Positions 1 through 9,995 are shown, counted from the first letter of the stretch. The stretch is DNA of 64,000 nt from CAZKUR01 sp964556005 (GCA_964556005.1 CAZKUR010000004.1:23636-87635); one strand, 5' to 3'. The notes: generated by a model from the letters alone, not told the origin. A program made the numbers and translations.

Positions 1-21
1 TTAAACTGTTTCGTGTCCGGA

Positions 22-231
22 TCAACTGCTGCCTTTTTGCGAATTCACGTTTTCGATTATTCGTGATAGGGCAAAGCAAACAATTAGAACTATCAATCCT
101 TGAAATACTATACCTATTGGAACGGTAATTAGTAAAACTATATTTACATCGGCTTTTGAAAAAAATATAATCGACATCATAACCGAGAATATCAGGTATA
201 ATAACCCCGAGGTTTTTAATAAATCCAGCAT
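22..231 (-). CDS. Small two-helix membrane protein, hypothetical
   Basis: The 69-residue product is almost entirely hydrophobic, with two predicted membrane helices at about residues 8-25 and 30-56 and a short polar tail. The ATG is preceded by a good Shine-Dalgarno (AAAGGAG, about 7 bases upstream). It lies just upstream of the DUF2339-like gene on the same strand, so the two may be co-transcribed. I recognise no family; assembly or regulation of a membrane partner would be speculation. Confidence 0.6.
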   Translation of the reverse strand: MLDLLKTSGLLYLIFSVMMSIIFFSKADVNIVLLITVPIGIVFQGLIVLIVCFALSRIIENVNSQKGSS

Positions 232-282
232 AATATACTCCTTTAAAATTAAATCAATAAAAACCTGAATTAAAATAATTAT

Positions 283-1938
283 TTAAGACTTTTCTTCGTT
301 CTTGGAAAAATATTTTGTTTTAGTTTTTGCATACAGCAAGGAAATTACAAGCATTACAATTCCAAGGAATAAAAACGAAATAACTTTATATATCAATTCA
401 AAATCACTAATCGCGAGTATAAAAATGTAGCCGATTGTAATAAGAAAAGTAGCGATAGCCATCCAGCGATATTTTTTACTGTTTAATAATTTACTTAGTA
501 GAAAATACAGCAGGGCAACACCCACCCATGAAATGCTTACAAATTCTCTCGGCACTGAATGGAATAACGCGTAAGGGATAATAAACAATGCAGAAATTAG
601 ATATCCGTCTCTCATTCTGTCTGTTCTAAGTTCGAGGCGCTCTTTTTTCCAGTTTAATATTCTTGCACTTAGGAGTGCAACAATTCCAAAACTTAGGCTA
701 ACTGAATTCAGCTTTCCTTCAATTACAAGATACAGAATGAAGACAAGCAGATAAATAAAGAAGTTTGCTATAATTATAAATTTTGATTTAAACCAGATTG
801 CCGTCGAGACGACAAGAAGGCTTTGCCAGCAAAGTACAATAAAAAATTGTGGTAATGGAAATTGATTTATAATTGCAACACTAAGCGCCATGTAGGCTGA
901 CATTGCAAACAAGAATGTAGAGATTTTACTTTGTATTTGTTTCCAAAAAATAATTGCAAAAGTGAGTAATACTGCCGAAGCTAAAAGTTGAAGAAGAGTA
1001 AATGATAATCCTTTCATTCCAAGAGTAACGCAAAGAAAGAGGCAATAACCAAATGCGATATTCAAACTTGTTCCTAATATCTCCATAAAATTTTCTTTGG
1101 GCACATTTCGTCTAATTAGATTAGCTGATGAAAAAATAATAAAGTAGGTAAGAATAAATATCGTATTGATTTGCGGAGAATAAATGAATTTAACTTCATT
1201 GCCTATCACAGGATTATTTATAAACCAGATAAAATGTGTAATATAGGTTATAAAAATTCCATATATCAACAGCCCATCCCATTTGTATTTTATTTTTAAG
1301 TAAACGGTCAGAGCAGATAAAAGCAATACTGTTATAAAAATGAAATAACTATTATTATTAAATAATGCAGTAAGATACCCAAGAGTCAAACTTATTCCGG
1401 TTAAATACATCGATTTATTTCTTAATGATATCACCATGGAGCCTGAAAAAACCAGAAGCAGTAAAATGGTTTCAATTAAAAGATTGGATATAACCGGAGT
1501 ATGTGCAAAGAAATAAAAGCGTAAAGTGGCAAAGTAAAAAATTGCTATTGCACCTCCGGTTAGATAACCTCCGATATATTTAAATTTGGCTGATAATTTT
1601 TGTGAAAGTAAAATTAACGCAGCGGCAATAATATAGCCCATTAAGTCCGGAATAAAGGTCGGAATGTTATGATAGGGGAATGCTAAAAGAAAAACTATTC
1701 CTACAACAAAAACGACGATACCAATCTTTGCAAACCAAAATTGCCCTATTTTATACTCTAGTAGATCGCCTGAATTCTCTTCTGCTGCACTCTCAATAGC
1801 TGACTGTTTTTCAGAAATATTTTTTTCGGTGGAAGGGCGTAACTCTAAGTATAATTCAATATTAGCTATTCTTTCTTCCAGCTTTTTATAGAAATTCAAA
1901 AGATCTTCATAGCTAACATTTTCAGAGGAAATATCCAC
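283..1938 (-). CDS. DUF2339-like polytopic membrane protein
   Basis: The 551-residue protein starts with a short acidic, coiled-coil-like segment (about residues 1-60). It continues with the IGQFWFAKIGIVVFVVGIVF-type first helix typical of DUF2339, then roughly 14-16 further hydrophobic helices. Start is GTG at 1938 with GGAGGA seven bases upstream. It follows the respiratory operon on the same strand after a 137-bp gap (1939-2075) with no gene. Function of the family is unknown to me; DUF2339 assignment is by resemblance of the N-terminal block and overall topology. Confidence 0.65.
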   Translation of the reverse strand: MDISSENVSYEDLLNFYKKLEERIANIELYLELRPSTEKNISEKQSAIESAAEENSGDLLEYKIGQFWFAKIGIVVFVVGIVFLLAFPYHNIPTFIPDLMGYIIAAALILLSQKLSAKFKYIGGYLTGGAIAIFYFATLRFYFFAHTPVISNLLIETILLLLVFSGSMVISLRNKSMYLTGISLTLGYLTALFNNNSYFIFITVLLLSALTVYLKIKYKWDGLLIYGIFITYITHFIWFINNPVIGNEVKFIYSPQINTIFILTYFIIFSSANLIRRNVPKENFMEILGTSLNIAFGYCLFLCVTLGMKGLSFTLLQLLASAVLLTFAIIFWKQIQSKISTFLFAMSAYMALSVAIINQFPLPQFFIVLCWQSLLVVSTAIWFKSKFIIIANFFIYLLVFILYLVIEGKLNSVSLSFGIVALLSARILNWKKERLELRTDRMRDGYLISALFIIPYALFHSVPREFVSISWVGVALLYFLLSKLLNSKKYRWMAIATFLITIGYIFILAISDFELIYKVISFLFLGIVMLVISLLYAKTKTKYFSKNEEKS

Positions 1939-2075
1939 TTAATCCTCCAGTGATTGTAATTTTGATATCTGCCGTAGATTAGATATTTAATAAATCATCT
2001 AAGAATTTACAATTAACATTTCAGACATTTCGAACTTGATAAAAGAAATCAATTAAACGGAAGTTAAGGAGCCGT

Positions 2076-3548
2076 CTAAGTAGTTTTGTTCTTATCGAGA
2101 CGTTTGATATACAAAAACAAGCCGACGCATAAAATACTGATAATTAATACCGAAGCTGCTAAACCGATCCGTCTGAAATAATAGTCGTGTATTGCTTTTT
2201 GGGCATCCGCAATAACCTGGTTGGTTACTGTAAAACCTTTTTGATTTATAAGGTCTTCAAACTTTTTCAGATTGAATGAATGCACCATTGTTTTTGCTTC
2301 TATTTTTGCCTGATGGACATCGCGCAGTTTAAATTTAGCATCTGACACTTCCATTCCTTTTTGTTCCGCTTCAGCGATTAATGTATCTGCTTCGGATTGT
2401 GCAGCATCAAGGCTGTCAACCATGGATCGCATTTTTTCAGCTGCCAAGTATCCTTTATCATTATCTTTATGGCATTTAATGCATACAGCACCTTTAGATA
2501 CACCGAGTAATTTTTTCGTCGCAGGGACAACTCCATGATTACCGTGGCATGTTTCACATTCCGGGTAATTTTTTTTGTCAAACGCTTCTTTATGCGGGCT
2601 TTTTGAAAATAGTTCGGCATTTAAAGCGTGGCATGTACCGCAGACTTCCGAAATGGACGTTACTCCCGGAGGTGTTGCTCCATGATTACCGTGACAGCTA
2701 TTGCATGCCGGGGCACCTAAATCATTATTTTTCAACAATGCAATTCCGTGAACACTTTTTGAATATTGTTCAAATTGATCAGTGGGAATGCCATATTGTT
2801 TCATGTAGTCTTTATCTTGATGACAGTGAGCGCATGTATAAGGTATTTTGGTTGGATAAACTTTTGATTTAACATCTTTAACCGGTTGAATATCGTGACT
2901 GCCGTGGCAGCTAACGCATTGCGCAGGCTTCGGATCGCCTTTAGAGTTTCGGATTCCGTGAACACTGGTTAAATATTTTTGATACTGGTCAACCGGAAGA
3001 GCCGGGTTGTAAGCTCTCATGTAAACTGCATTACTGTGGCAGCCTGAACAAAGCTTAGGGATGTTCAAAGGATATACCGGCGATTTTGGATCAGTAATCC
3101 TTTTTATTCCATGAGCATGATGGCAGGTAATGCATTGAACAATTCTTTCTCTACCATTAGTAGACAAGTTTCCGTGTACGCTGTTCTTTAAATTTTCAAA
3201 CTGATTCGTAGGCAAATCTGAACCGTAGCTTTTCATAATTTTTGCATCGGCATGGCAGTGTGCACATCTTTCCGAAATTTCATCGCCTTTGGGTACACCG
3301 AGGAAACCTGATTTCTTATCCATTGCAGCATCCATATCGTCAGAGTTACTATTGCCTCCGTGGCATCCGGCACATGAAATTCCCATTTCATGATGAACAT
3401 CGTTTGCAAATAATTGAGCCGGCTCTCCGCCTACATCTTTATGACAGGTAAAACACTGGTCGACTTTTGGCGACAATTTTGTAATGGGACTCGCTGACCT
3501 TATCCCGAAGAATGTAATTGCTCCGATTAAGAAGATAAGTTTTTTCAT
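2076..3548 (-). CDS. 11-heme c-type cytochrome, membrane anchored
   Basis: There are eleven CXXCH heme-attachment motifs at about residues 32, 59, 95, 139, 167, 211, 239, 282, 303, 331 and 356 (counted from the chosen ATG). Recurrent SVHG segments probably supply distal heme ligands. An N-terminal hydrophobic stretch looks like a Sec signal, and a C-terminal helix (about 460-480) with a basic tail anchors it. A GTG nine bases upstream is in frame, but the ATG at 3548 is preferred: it forms an ATGA overlap with the cytochrome b stop and has AGGGTGG upstream. By context it likely accepts electrons from the Rieske/cytochrome b pair, in place of cytochrome c1. The residues between the last heme and the anchor are helical and heme-free. 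Confidence 0.9.
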   Translation of the reverse strand: MKKLIFLIGAITFFGIRSASPITKLSPKVDQCFTCHKDVGGEPAQLFANDVHHEMGISCAGCHGGNSNSDDMDAAMDKKSGFLGVPKGDEISERCAHCHADAKIMKSYGSDLPTNQFENLKNSVHGNLSTNGRERIVQCITCHHAHGIKRITDPKSPVYPLNIPKLCSGCHSNAVYMRAYNPALPVDQYQKYLTSVHGIRNSKGDPKPAQCVSCHGSHDIQPVKDVKSKVYPTKIPYTCAHCHQDKDYMKQYGIPTDQFEQYSKSVHGIALLKNNDLGAPACNSCHGNHGATPPGVTSISEVCGTCHALNAELFSKSPHKEAFDKKNYPECETCHGNHGVVPATKKLLGVSKGAVCIKCHKDNDKGYLAAEKMRSMVDSLDAAQSEADTLIAEAEQKGMEVSDAKFKLRDVHQAKIEAKTMVHSFNLKKFEDLINQKGFTVTNQVIADAQKAIHDYYFRRIGLAASVLIISILCVGLFLYIKRLDKNKTT

Positions 3549-4624
3549 GCCAGCCACCCTACAATTGTCATTATAATTATGAAAATCACTACGACCAGTC
3601 CTATATAATTAATGGTGCGGTTTCTTTCTCCTCTTGAGCTTTTTCGATCCCAGAAGGGAACTAAAATCCATAATAGTCCTGCAAGGCCGAAAGACATGAT
3701 CCCGACTACTTCGCCGTCCAAAGAGAAAAGCTTTGCCGGAATATACTTGAGTGTCTGGAACATAAACAAGAAATACCACTCAGGTTTTATTCCGGCAGGC
3801 GCAGAAGAGAAGGGGTCGGCTTTAATACCAAGTTCAGCAGGAAGAAAAACTGCAAGGATTGCAAGTACATTCAAAACAATGAGCCATAAAAGCAAGTCAC
3901 GCAATAAAAAATTTGGGAAGAAGGGAATTGTTCGGCGTTTGGTTTCCCCGGAATTTTTTTCTTCCAATGGTTCGCTCATTCCCTGGCGTTGAACTAGGAA
4001 TAAGTGAATAGCTAAAATGAATGTAAATATTCCGGGGAACATTGCAACGTGAAATCCAAAAAATCTTGATAGTGTTGCGCCTGTAACGTCATTACCTCCG
4101 CGTAAGAAAATTTTCATCGGTTCGCCTATAATAGGAATAACACCCGCGATATTTGTTCCGACTTTTGTGGCAAAGAATGCTAATTTATTCCAGGGTAATA
4201 AATATCCGCTGAAGCCGAATGCAAGTGTTAGTAAAAACAAAGCACCGCCGGTCAGCCAGGTAAGCTCACGCGGATTTCTATACGATTTCTCAAAGAAAAC
4301 GCTGAACATATGAATAAAAACCGCAAGTATAAATAAGTTTGCCGACCATACATGTATTGACCTCACAAGCCATCCAAACTGTACTCTAGACATTATAAAA
4401 TGAATACTCTCGAATGCCTGGTCTGCACTTCCTTTATAGTAGAAAAGCAACAGAATACCTGTGCATACCTGAATAATAAAAAGGAATAGAGACACTCCGC
4501 CAAAATAATACCATACGGAATGCCGGTGCACCGGGACATACTTTTTGCCCATGAAGTGAATTATATCTTCAAGGTGAAGCCTATCGTTAAACCAGTTGAA
4601 TAATTTTTGATTAATTTCTTTCAT
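3545..4624 (-). CDS. Cytochrome b subunit of a bc-type quinol oxidase complex
   Basis: This is the membrane diheme subunit that oxidises quinol. Candidate heme ligands are H91 and H105 (13 residues between) and H192 and H207 (14 between, as in cytochrome b6). The quinone-site PEWY motif is at residues 281-284. At 359 residues it fuses the b6-like and subunit IV-like parts, with roughly eight membrane helices. It starts nine bases after the Rieske gene and overlaps the 11-heme cytochrome by four bases (ATGA), so translation is probably coupled. Family assignment is secure; the physiological electron acceptor is inferred from the operon only. Confidence 0.95.
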   Translation of the reverse strand: MKEINQKLFNWFNDRLHLEDIIHFMGKKYVPVHRHSVWYYFGGVSLFLFIIQVCTGILLLFYYKGSADQAFESIHFIMSRVQFGWLVRSIHVWSANLFILAVFIHMFSVFFEKSYRNPRELTWLTGGALFLLTLAFGFSGYLLPWNKLAFFATKVGTNIAGVIPIIGEPMKIFLRGGNDVTGATLSRFFGFHVAMFPGIFTFILAIHLFLVQRQGMSEPLEEKNSGETKRRTIPFFPNFLLRDLLLWLIVLNVLAILAVFLPAELGIKADPFSSAPAGIKPEWYFLFMFQTLKYIPAKLFSLDGEVVGIMSFGLAGLLWILVPFWDRKSSRGERNRTINYIGLVVVIFIIIMTIVGWLA

Positions 4625-4633
4625 GTTAACCCG

Positions 4634-5131
4634 TTAAGAAATCTTTGAAATAAATATATCGCCGTTTTTTACGAATACATTGAACGGAGTAAGAGGCCGG
4701 GGCGGAGGACCGGAAATATTTTTCCCTGTTAAATCATACTTACCGTTATGGCATGCGCACCAGATTACTTCCCAATCCTTCCTAAACTGTACGGTACATC
4801 CAAGGTGGGTGCACACGGCCGAAAGCGCAGTAAAATCGCCGTTCGGTTTTCTTATTAGAATCACCGGTTTATCGCCGAATTTTATTATTTTGCTGCTGTT
4901 CTTTGCGAAGTCGGCAGCCTTTCCAGCATTAACACTCGAGACTTCAACTTCTCTTTGTTTAGGCGGTATCAAGTATGAAATTACAGGGTAAATTACAGAA
5001 GCAGCAAATCCCGTTACACCGATTGTAAAAACATATTTTAAGAATGATCTTCGATTACTTTTATTTGGACTGTTTAATGGTGAGTCTCCAAATGAAGAAT
5101 TTTTTTGAGAATCAGTAGAATTATTCATCAT
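4634..5131 (-). CDS. Rieske [2Fe-2S] iron-sulfur protein
   Basis: Residues 107-112 (CTHLGC) and 125-130 (CACHNG) are the two Rieske cluster boxes. C107, H109, C125 and H128 should bind the cluster; C112 and C127 should form the disulfide. A twin-arginine type signal/anchor is present (NRRSFLK at 26-32 followed by a hydrophobic helix to about 54), as expected for Tat export of a folded Fe-S protein. A PPPRPL segment follows the second box. It is the first gene of the Rieske - cytochrome b - 11-heme cytochrome operon. The 252 bp upstream (5132-5383) hold no gene; I saw no convincing promoter there. Confidence 0.95.
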   Translation of the reverse strand: MMNNSTDSQKNSSFGDSPLNSPNKSNRRSFLKYVFTIGVTGFAASVIYPVISYLIPPKQREVEVSSVNAGKAADFAKNSSKIIKFGDKPVILIRKPNGDFTALSAVCTHLGCTVQFRKDWEVIWCACHNGKYDLTGKNISGPPPRPLTPFNVFVKNGDIFISKIS

Positions 5132-5383
5132 AATCTTTAGCTGTATTTTTTATCACACAAATACTAATTCTATACCAGCAGAAAAATATTTTAAAATATT
5201 GATAATATGAAAGAATTTTTAGGTTTTTGAAAAAGATTTATTGATAGATGCAATTAATCTGTGAACTCAGATTGCTCACCATGGATAGTGATTAGTGTGA
5301 CTTGGAATTCACACAATCGGGATTAGTTGTTTTTAAGTAGAAAAATGTAGAAAAGATGGGAAGTGGATTTCACACTATTTTAT

Positions 5384-6772
5384 TCACTTCCTCCATTTAC
5401 CCGGATCAATCTCATGCTGGTTCAGCAGCCGGTGAATGTTTCGCCTCGTCATGCCAGCCTCGACTGACATTTTGGTTACATTCCCATTATACTTCTTTAA
5501 CAGATATAGTAAATATTCTTTCTCAAGATCATTTATAACTTTTTGTTTGGCATCGGAAAATTTCAGTCTTTCAAATTCAGCTGGTTTTGTTTCTTTGGAA
5601 TTAATTTCAGGCGGTAATTCATATTGTGTTATCTCACTGCTTTTCGCAAGCGTAATTGCTCTTTCAACGACATTTTCTAATTCCCTAATATTTCCCGGCC
5701 AATTGTAAGCTTCAAAATTTTTCAATGCCTCTTCCGAAAAACCTTTAATCGACTTTGCATTTGAATTGTTGGATATTTTTAAGAAGTGTTCTGCTAATAA
5801 CCTAATATCGCTTTTTCTTTCTCTAAGAGGAGGAAGATGAACATTAATTACATTCAGCCTATAATAAAAATCTTCGCGCAGGAAACCTTCGAATAAAGAT
5901 TTCTTTAAGTCCCTGTTTGTTGCCGAAATTAATCTGACGTCTATTTGAATTAATTCATTACCGCCGATATGCCTCAACTGCCTGTCCTGAAGGGTTCTTA
6001 AAAGTTTTACCTGTAAATTTGTTGGAAGTTCGCATACCTCATCCAAGAAAAAAGTACCGCCGTCGGCATATTCAAGCAGTCCAATCTTTTTTTGTGCAGC
6101 ACCTGTAAACGCTCCTTTTTCATAACCGAAAATTTCTGCTTCAAATAAATTTTCAGGGAAGGCACCGCAATTTACCGGTACGAAAGGTTTAGTCTTTCTT
6201 TGACTGTGTGCATGAATGCTTCGTGCAATTAATTCTTTGCCTGTGCCGCTTTCTCCTGTTATCAATACATTTGCATCGGACTTTGAAACATCTTCAATCA
6301 TATCGAAGATCTTTTTCATTGCAGGGCTTCTTCCGACTATATTATCGAATCCGAATTTATTTTCAAGCTGGTTCAATAAATTATTTCGTTCCTTAAAAAG
6401 ATTCCTCTGCCGCAGAGCTTTCTCAATTACAAGATTTACATGCTGCGTATCGAAAGGCTTTTCAATAAAATCGAAAGCACCTGCTTTCATAGCGGTAACC
6501 GCACGATCAATTGTTCCGTAAGCAGAAAAAATTACTACCGGAGTAGCTGGCCATATTTTTTGAACATGATCAAGAATCTTCATACCGTCAACATCCGGCA
6601 TTAAAAGATCACATAAAATTATATCATACTCTTCTTCGTTTAACATTTGCAGTGCACGGGCACTATCCGATTCTGTTATCGGTGAATGGCCGTGAGCTTC
6701 CAAAATTTTCTTACATCCGCTCAGCATGTCTTCTTCATCATCAATGACCAGTATTTTTGCTTTTTTATTCAT
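5384..6772 (-). CDS. NtrC-family sigma-54-dependent response regulator
   Basis: The order is receiver domain (phospho-acceptor D55), AAA+ domain with Walker A GESGTGKE (173-180) and sigma-54 contact loop GAFTGA (220-225), then a Fis-type helix-turn-helix near the C terminus. The chosen start is ATG at 6772; an in-frame TTG two codons upstream is less likely. It begins nine bases after the stop of the heme-motif sensor kinase, so the two form a cognate pair in one operon. Their 3' end faces the start of the Rieske operon on the same strand, which suggests, without proving, that respiration genes are targets. Confidence 0.93.
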   Translation of the reverse strand: MNKKAKILVIDDEEDMLSGCKKILEAHGHSPITESDSARALQMLNEEEYDIILCDLLMPDVDGMKILDHVQKIWPATPVVIFSAYGTIDRAVTAMKAGAFDFIEKPFDTQHVNLVIEKALRQRNLFKERNNLLNQLENKFGFDNIVGRSPAMKKIFDMIEDVSKSDANVLITGESGTGKELIARSIHAHSQRKTKPFVPVNCGAFPENLFEAEIFGYEKGAFTGAAQKKIGLLEYADGGTFFLDEVCELPTNLQVKLLRTLQDRQLRHIGGNELIQIDVRLISATNRDLKKSLFEGFLREDFYYRLNVINVHLPPLRERKSDIRLLAEHFLKISNNSNAKSIKGFSEEALKNFEAYNWPGNIRELENVVERAITLAKSSEITQYELPPEINSKETKPAEFERLKFSDAKQKVINDLEKEYLLYLLKKYNGNVTKMSVEAGMTRRNIHRLLNQHEIDPGKWRK

Positions 6773-6781
6773 CGGCAAAAT

Positions 6782-8554
6782 TTAATCTTTTTTATTAACG
6801 GGTATAAAAATTGTAAACGAAGTAAATTGTCCCGGAATACTTTGAACTGTAATTTTTCCTCCATGCCTTATGATTATCGCCTTTGAAATAGAAAGGCCTA
6901 AACCTGTGCCTTTGCTTGCCGCTTTGGTTGTATAAAAAGGTTCAAAGATTATTTCAAAGTTTTCCGGTTTAATACCTGAGCCGTTATCTGTAAACTTGAT
7001 ATAAATATTTTTATTCTCTTCAGTACTAACTTCATTATTTATTTCATCGTTTATTCCGGTTTCAATTTTGATTTGGCCGCGAAAATCAATTGCATCGATT
7101 GCATTGTTTATCAAATTTACAAATACCTGTTCCATTTGTGCCCGATCAACTTTAGTGTCAGGGACATTTTCTTTATAAATTTTTATTACTCTCGTTCTTT
7201 TTGCTCTTATTCTCGGGTCAAGCAAATACAAACATTCGTCGATTAAAGATGTTATCGAAACCGGTTCAGGATGAAAGGGCATTCTTTTGGAATAACCAAG
7301 CAAACTTCTGGTGTATTTGCTGGCTCTGTTAGTCTGGTTTTTAATTACAGTGATATCTTCGATAAATTTTTCCGGGTAATCTTTTTGAAGCATTAAAGCA
7401 TCGGCATGGGAAGAAATTATTCCTAGGGGCGTATTTATTTCATGGGCAACGTTATCGACAAGCTCTCCGATTGAAGCCAGCTTAGCTGCCTGGTTAAGCT
7501 GATCCTGATAATTTTGTCTTTCTTCCAAAAGGCGGTTAGCATCCTCGGCTCTAATTCTTTTTGCATTAATAAAGTAAAGTAAAAACCCGAACGAAAAAAT
7601 CACAATGAGAATTATTATTCCCAGCCCGAAAAACAAATTGAACTTTCCTCTCAAAGCTGCAGTAACTTTAGGCAGAAAAGTAGATACTGCAAGAACCCAT
7701 TTCTCTTTATTCAACTTAAGGGGAACATACGCCATCACTTTAACCGGTTCATCGCCGATTTTATATTCGGCAAATGATCCGTCTCCGGTTATCATTTTTT
7801 TCTGTATTTTAAAAGACGAATGACATGATGAACATATTTCGGTCTTTTTATAAATACTATTGAGAAGCATTTCAGTATGCCCCGGATGGTATATTAATCT
7901 TCCGCGTCCGTCAATTACCCATGCAAAATCACCCTCGCTTAATTTTAACGGAGCTATGAATTGCTTCATCAACAAATCAAAATTTACAAGGAATCCTATA
8001 AATCCGGAAATATTTTTATCAGACAATTTTTCATCCTTTTTGGAATTGATAGGAACCAGCATTAAAAAGGATAACCCCTTAGCCGGATCGTTTCCAATTA
8101 CAGGATTCACTTCAGAATACCAGCAGTTATCGGACGTGAATATTTTCTCAAATGACTTGCCTGTAAATTTAAGCTGACGTAAGACCCATTGCGGAATGCT
8201 GCTTCCGGCAGAATAAATTATTTTAGAATTTCTATCGCTTACGAAAACAGAGCGCACAATTTTTTCATCGTAATGATTAAGGATATAACCTGTCTGCTGT
8301 ACGATCGATTTTTTATCCATCGCTCTAACTCTGGGATAATTAGAGAGAAGATGCATATCCTCAACAAGGCTTTTCAAGTAAATGCTTATGCTGGTTGTAG
8401 CAGTCTTTGCCATTTCGAGCTGCTGCTGCTGGTGATCTATTTTTGCGTCGTTAAGCGTATTATCATACATTGTAATTACGGCAAAGAGGAAAGCAGTGGC
8501 TATTATTGCAGTCCCGGCAAGTATAAAAAATTTAATAGTTTTATTTTTGTTCAC
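6782..8554 (-). CDS. Sensor histidine kinase with a c-type heme motif in its sensor domain
   Basis: Two membrane helices (about 8-30 and 305-328) bracket a roughly 270-residue extracytoplasmic sensor that looks like a Cache-type fold. Residues 241-245 are CSSCH, a canonical covalent heme c attachment motif, with H223 and H226 shortly before it as possible ligands. The cytoplasmic part has a HisKA box (H371 in VAHEINTP) and a HATPase domain with DNGSGI and GTGLGLSI boxes. The start is GTG. It is encoded directly upstream of its NtrC-type partner, next to the Rieske/cytochrome operon. Redox, oxygen or NO sensing through heme is an inference from motif and context. Confidence 0.9.
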   Translation of the reverse strand: MNKNKTIKFFILAGTAIIATAFLFAVITMYDNTLNDAKIDHQQQQLEMAKTATTSISIYLKSLVEDMHLLSNYPRVRAMDKKSIVQQTGYILNHYDEKIVRSVFVSDRNSKIIYSAGSSIPQWVLRQLKFTGKSFEKIFTSDNCWYSEVNPVIGNDPAKGLSFLMLVPINSKKDEKLSDKNISGFIGFLVNFDLLMKQFIAPLKLSEGDFAWVIDGRGRLIYHPGHTEMLLNSIYKKTEICSSCHSSFKIQKKMITGDGSFAEYKIGDEPVKVMAYVPLKLNKEKWVLAVSTFLPKVTAALRGKFNLFFGLGIIILIVIFSFGFLLYFINAKRIRAEDANRLLEERQNYQDQLNQAAKLASIGELVDNVAHEINTPLGIISSHADALMLQKDYPEKFIEDITVIKNQTNRASKYTRSLLGYSKRMPFHPEPVSITSLIDECLYLLDPRIRAKRTRVIKIYKENVPDTKVDRAQMEQVFVNLINNAIDAIDFRGQIKIETGINDEINNEVSTEENKNIYIKFTDNGSGIKPENFEIIFEPFYTTKAASKGTGLGLSISKAIIIRHGGKITVQSIPGQFTSFTIFIPVNKKD

Positions 8555-8891
8555 TAAACCTAAAATTATTGTTGTCTTACGTTAATTATTTTTAATCATA
8601 AATACAATATAGAATTTGAAATGAGATTTCGAAAGAAGAAAAGGCATAGTATTCTATCATAGTCAAAAATTAAACAGAGGCAATTTGCAATCTGATGAGG
8701 TATTCATAAAAATAATACTTCATTCTTAAATCATTTGATAAGTTTTTTGAATTCAATATTGAAGTAAGCCAATACTGTTAACCACATCCCAACCCTTTAT
8801 AATTAGTAGTAATTTACGATAATGTTATTAAATGTAGTCGAGCTTTTTCGATTTATATAATTTTTTTTGAATTTATTAAAGGTACTCTATT
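8555..8891. other. Divergent intergenic region, no gene seen
   Basis: This 337-bp AT-rich stretch separates the divergently transcribed sensor kinase and hemerythrin genes, so promoters for both must lie here. I found no convincing -24/-12 promoter, no RNA gene and no clear inverted repeat. An AAAGG ribosome-binding site precedes the hemerythrin ATG. Confidence 0.5.
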
Positions 8892-9299
8892 ATGGCTTTA
8901 ATTACCTGGAACGATAAACTAAGTGTTAATATTGAAGAAATTGACGCACAACATAAAAAATTAGTAAAGCTTATTAATGATCTTAGTGATGCTATGAAAA
9001 TAGGAAAAGGCAAAGATATTATCTGCAACATTATAAATGATCTTGAAAAATATACTGTTGTTCATTTCTCAAAGGAAGAAAAATACTTTGATAAATTTGG
9101 CTTTAAAGAAACAGTTACACATAAACTTGAGCATAAGAAATTCGTTAACGAAGTGAAGAAATTCAAACAGCAATTTAACGATGGGAGTATCGGAATTTCG
9201 GTTTCGGTAATGGCTTTTATAAGCGATTGGCTCAAAAATCATATAATGGTAAGTGATAAGAATTATGTGACTTTATTTCAGCAAAATGGATTAAAATAA
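8892..9299 (+). CDS. Bacteriohemerythrin
   Basis: The 135-residue protein has the complete diiron ligand set of the family: H21, H58, E62, H77, H81, H117 and D122, arranged as four helices. Members bind O2 reversibly and serve in oxygen storage, delivery or sensing; no extra signalling domain is attached here, and there is no signal peptide, so it should be cytoplasmic. It is a single-gene unit transcribed away from the heme-motif sensor kinase, which strengthens the oxygen/redox theme of the block. Confidence 0.95.
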   Translation: MALITWNDKLSVNIEEIDAQHKKLVKLINDLSDAMKIGKGKDIICNIINDLEKYTVVHFSKEEKYFDKFGFKETVTHKLEHKKFVNEVKKFKQQFNDGSIGISVSVMAFISDWLKNHIMVSDKNYVTLFQQNGLK

Positions 9300-9334
9300 T
9301 CATTTAAATATTTTACGAAAAAATATTTATTTAA

Positions 9335-9366
9335 ATAAAAAAAAGCGGCGCTATTTGCACCGCTTT
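9335..9366 (-). terminator. Rho-independent terminator
   Basis: Read on the minus strand, arms AAAGCGGTGC and GCGCCGCTTT (9357-9366 and 9342-9351) form a ten-pair stem with one T-G wobble around a five-base loop, followed by eight Ts. It ends the Gly/Asp-rich protein gene and may also stop plus-strand transcription from the hemerythrin gene, though the T run is poor in that direction. Confidence 0.85.
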
Positions 9367-9386
9367 GTAGTGTTCGTCTCTACTTG

Positions 9387-9881
9387 TTACCTTCCGCCAC
9401 GCCTTTTACCGTTTGGTCCTGTTCCGTCACACAAACCGGAACTGCCGCCCGGTCCATATCCTGTCCCGTCTTGAGGTCCGATATGATTATTGCCTGTTCC
9501 GTCTCCCGGGCCCCAGCCATAACCAGTTTTATTTCCTGCCGCATTTAATTTCGAAGTCATCGATTTACCAAATCCATTTCCCTTATTCTGAACCATGAAT
9601 TGAAATTTATTTTGATTAAGAGTCTTGAACTTATTTTGGTGCATGAACTTCTGACCGCTGCCGTCTTGAGGCCTGACATAATCCGGGTCCCGGCCGTTTG
9701 GGATTCCATCGCCGTCGGAATCGATAGCATTATCATTTATACCATTGCCATTGAGATCGACATATCCCTTAGCCGGATTATTTCCGTTAGCCTTTTGAGC
9801 GTAAAGCATTGAACTGTTCAGATAAAATCCGAATAACAGCACAAGCGAAAAGATTGCGAAAATTTTTGATAGGGTTTTCAT
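9387..9881 (-). CDS. Small secreted Gly/Asp-rich protein with EF-hand-like loop and DGTG repeats
   Basis: A 164-residue protein with a Sec signal peptide (cleavage near residue 28). It has a calcium-loop-like segment DSDGDGIPNGRD at about residues 54-65, a Gln/Asn/Lys/Phe-rich middle, and a C-terminal Gly-rich tail containing three DGTG units (PGDGTG, PQDGTG, LCDGTG). AGAGGT precedes the ATG. It is transcribed divergently from a sensor kinase and has a sigma-54 promoter candidate. It resembles the product of 15096-15482 in plan rather than in detail. Metal binding in the periplasm or at the cell surface is a guess from composition; I do not recognise a named family. Confidence 0.8.
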   Translation of the reverse strand: MKTLSKIFAIFSLVLLFGFYLNSSMLYAQKANGNNPAKGYVDLNGNGINDNAIDSDGDGIPNGRDPDYVRPQDGSGQKFMHQNKFKTLNQNKFQFMVQNKGNGFGKSMTSKLNAAGNKTGYGWGPGDGTGNNHIGPQDGTGYGPGGSSGLCDGTGPNGKRRGGR

Positions 9882-9929
9882 TATTACCTCTCTTAATTGT
9901 TTATTTATTTTTTTCCTCTCAGATGTTTA

Positions 9930-9945
9930 TCCAAGCTTTGTGCCG
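9930..9945 (-). promoter_or_regulatory. Candidate sigma-54 (-24/-12) promoter
   Basis: The minus strand reads CGGCACAAAGCTTGGA: GGCAC at -24, ten bases between the GG and GG doublets, and TTG at -12. It matches the TGGCACG-N4-TTGC consensus except for T to C at the first base, G to A after GGCAC, and C to G at -12. The predicted start near 9919 leaves a leader of about 38 bases before the ATG at 9881. Both neighbouring regulators are of the sigma-54 activator type. Confidence 0.6.
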
Positions 9946-9995
9946 TTTAAATTTTTTAGTTGTTTCTCATTTTTCTTCATAAAAAATATTTTAAC

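Noticed and set aside
5132..5383. Sigma-54 promoter for the Rieske operon, expected if the adjacent NtrC-type regulator controls it
   Set aside because: The best match (TGGTATAGAATTAGT on the minus strand, near 5175) lacks the CAC and TTGC parts.
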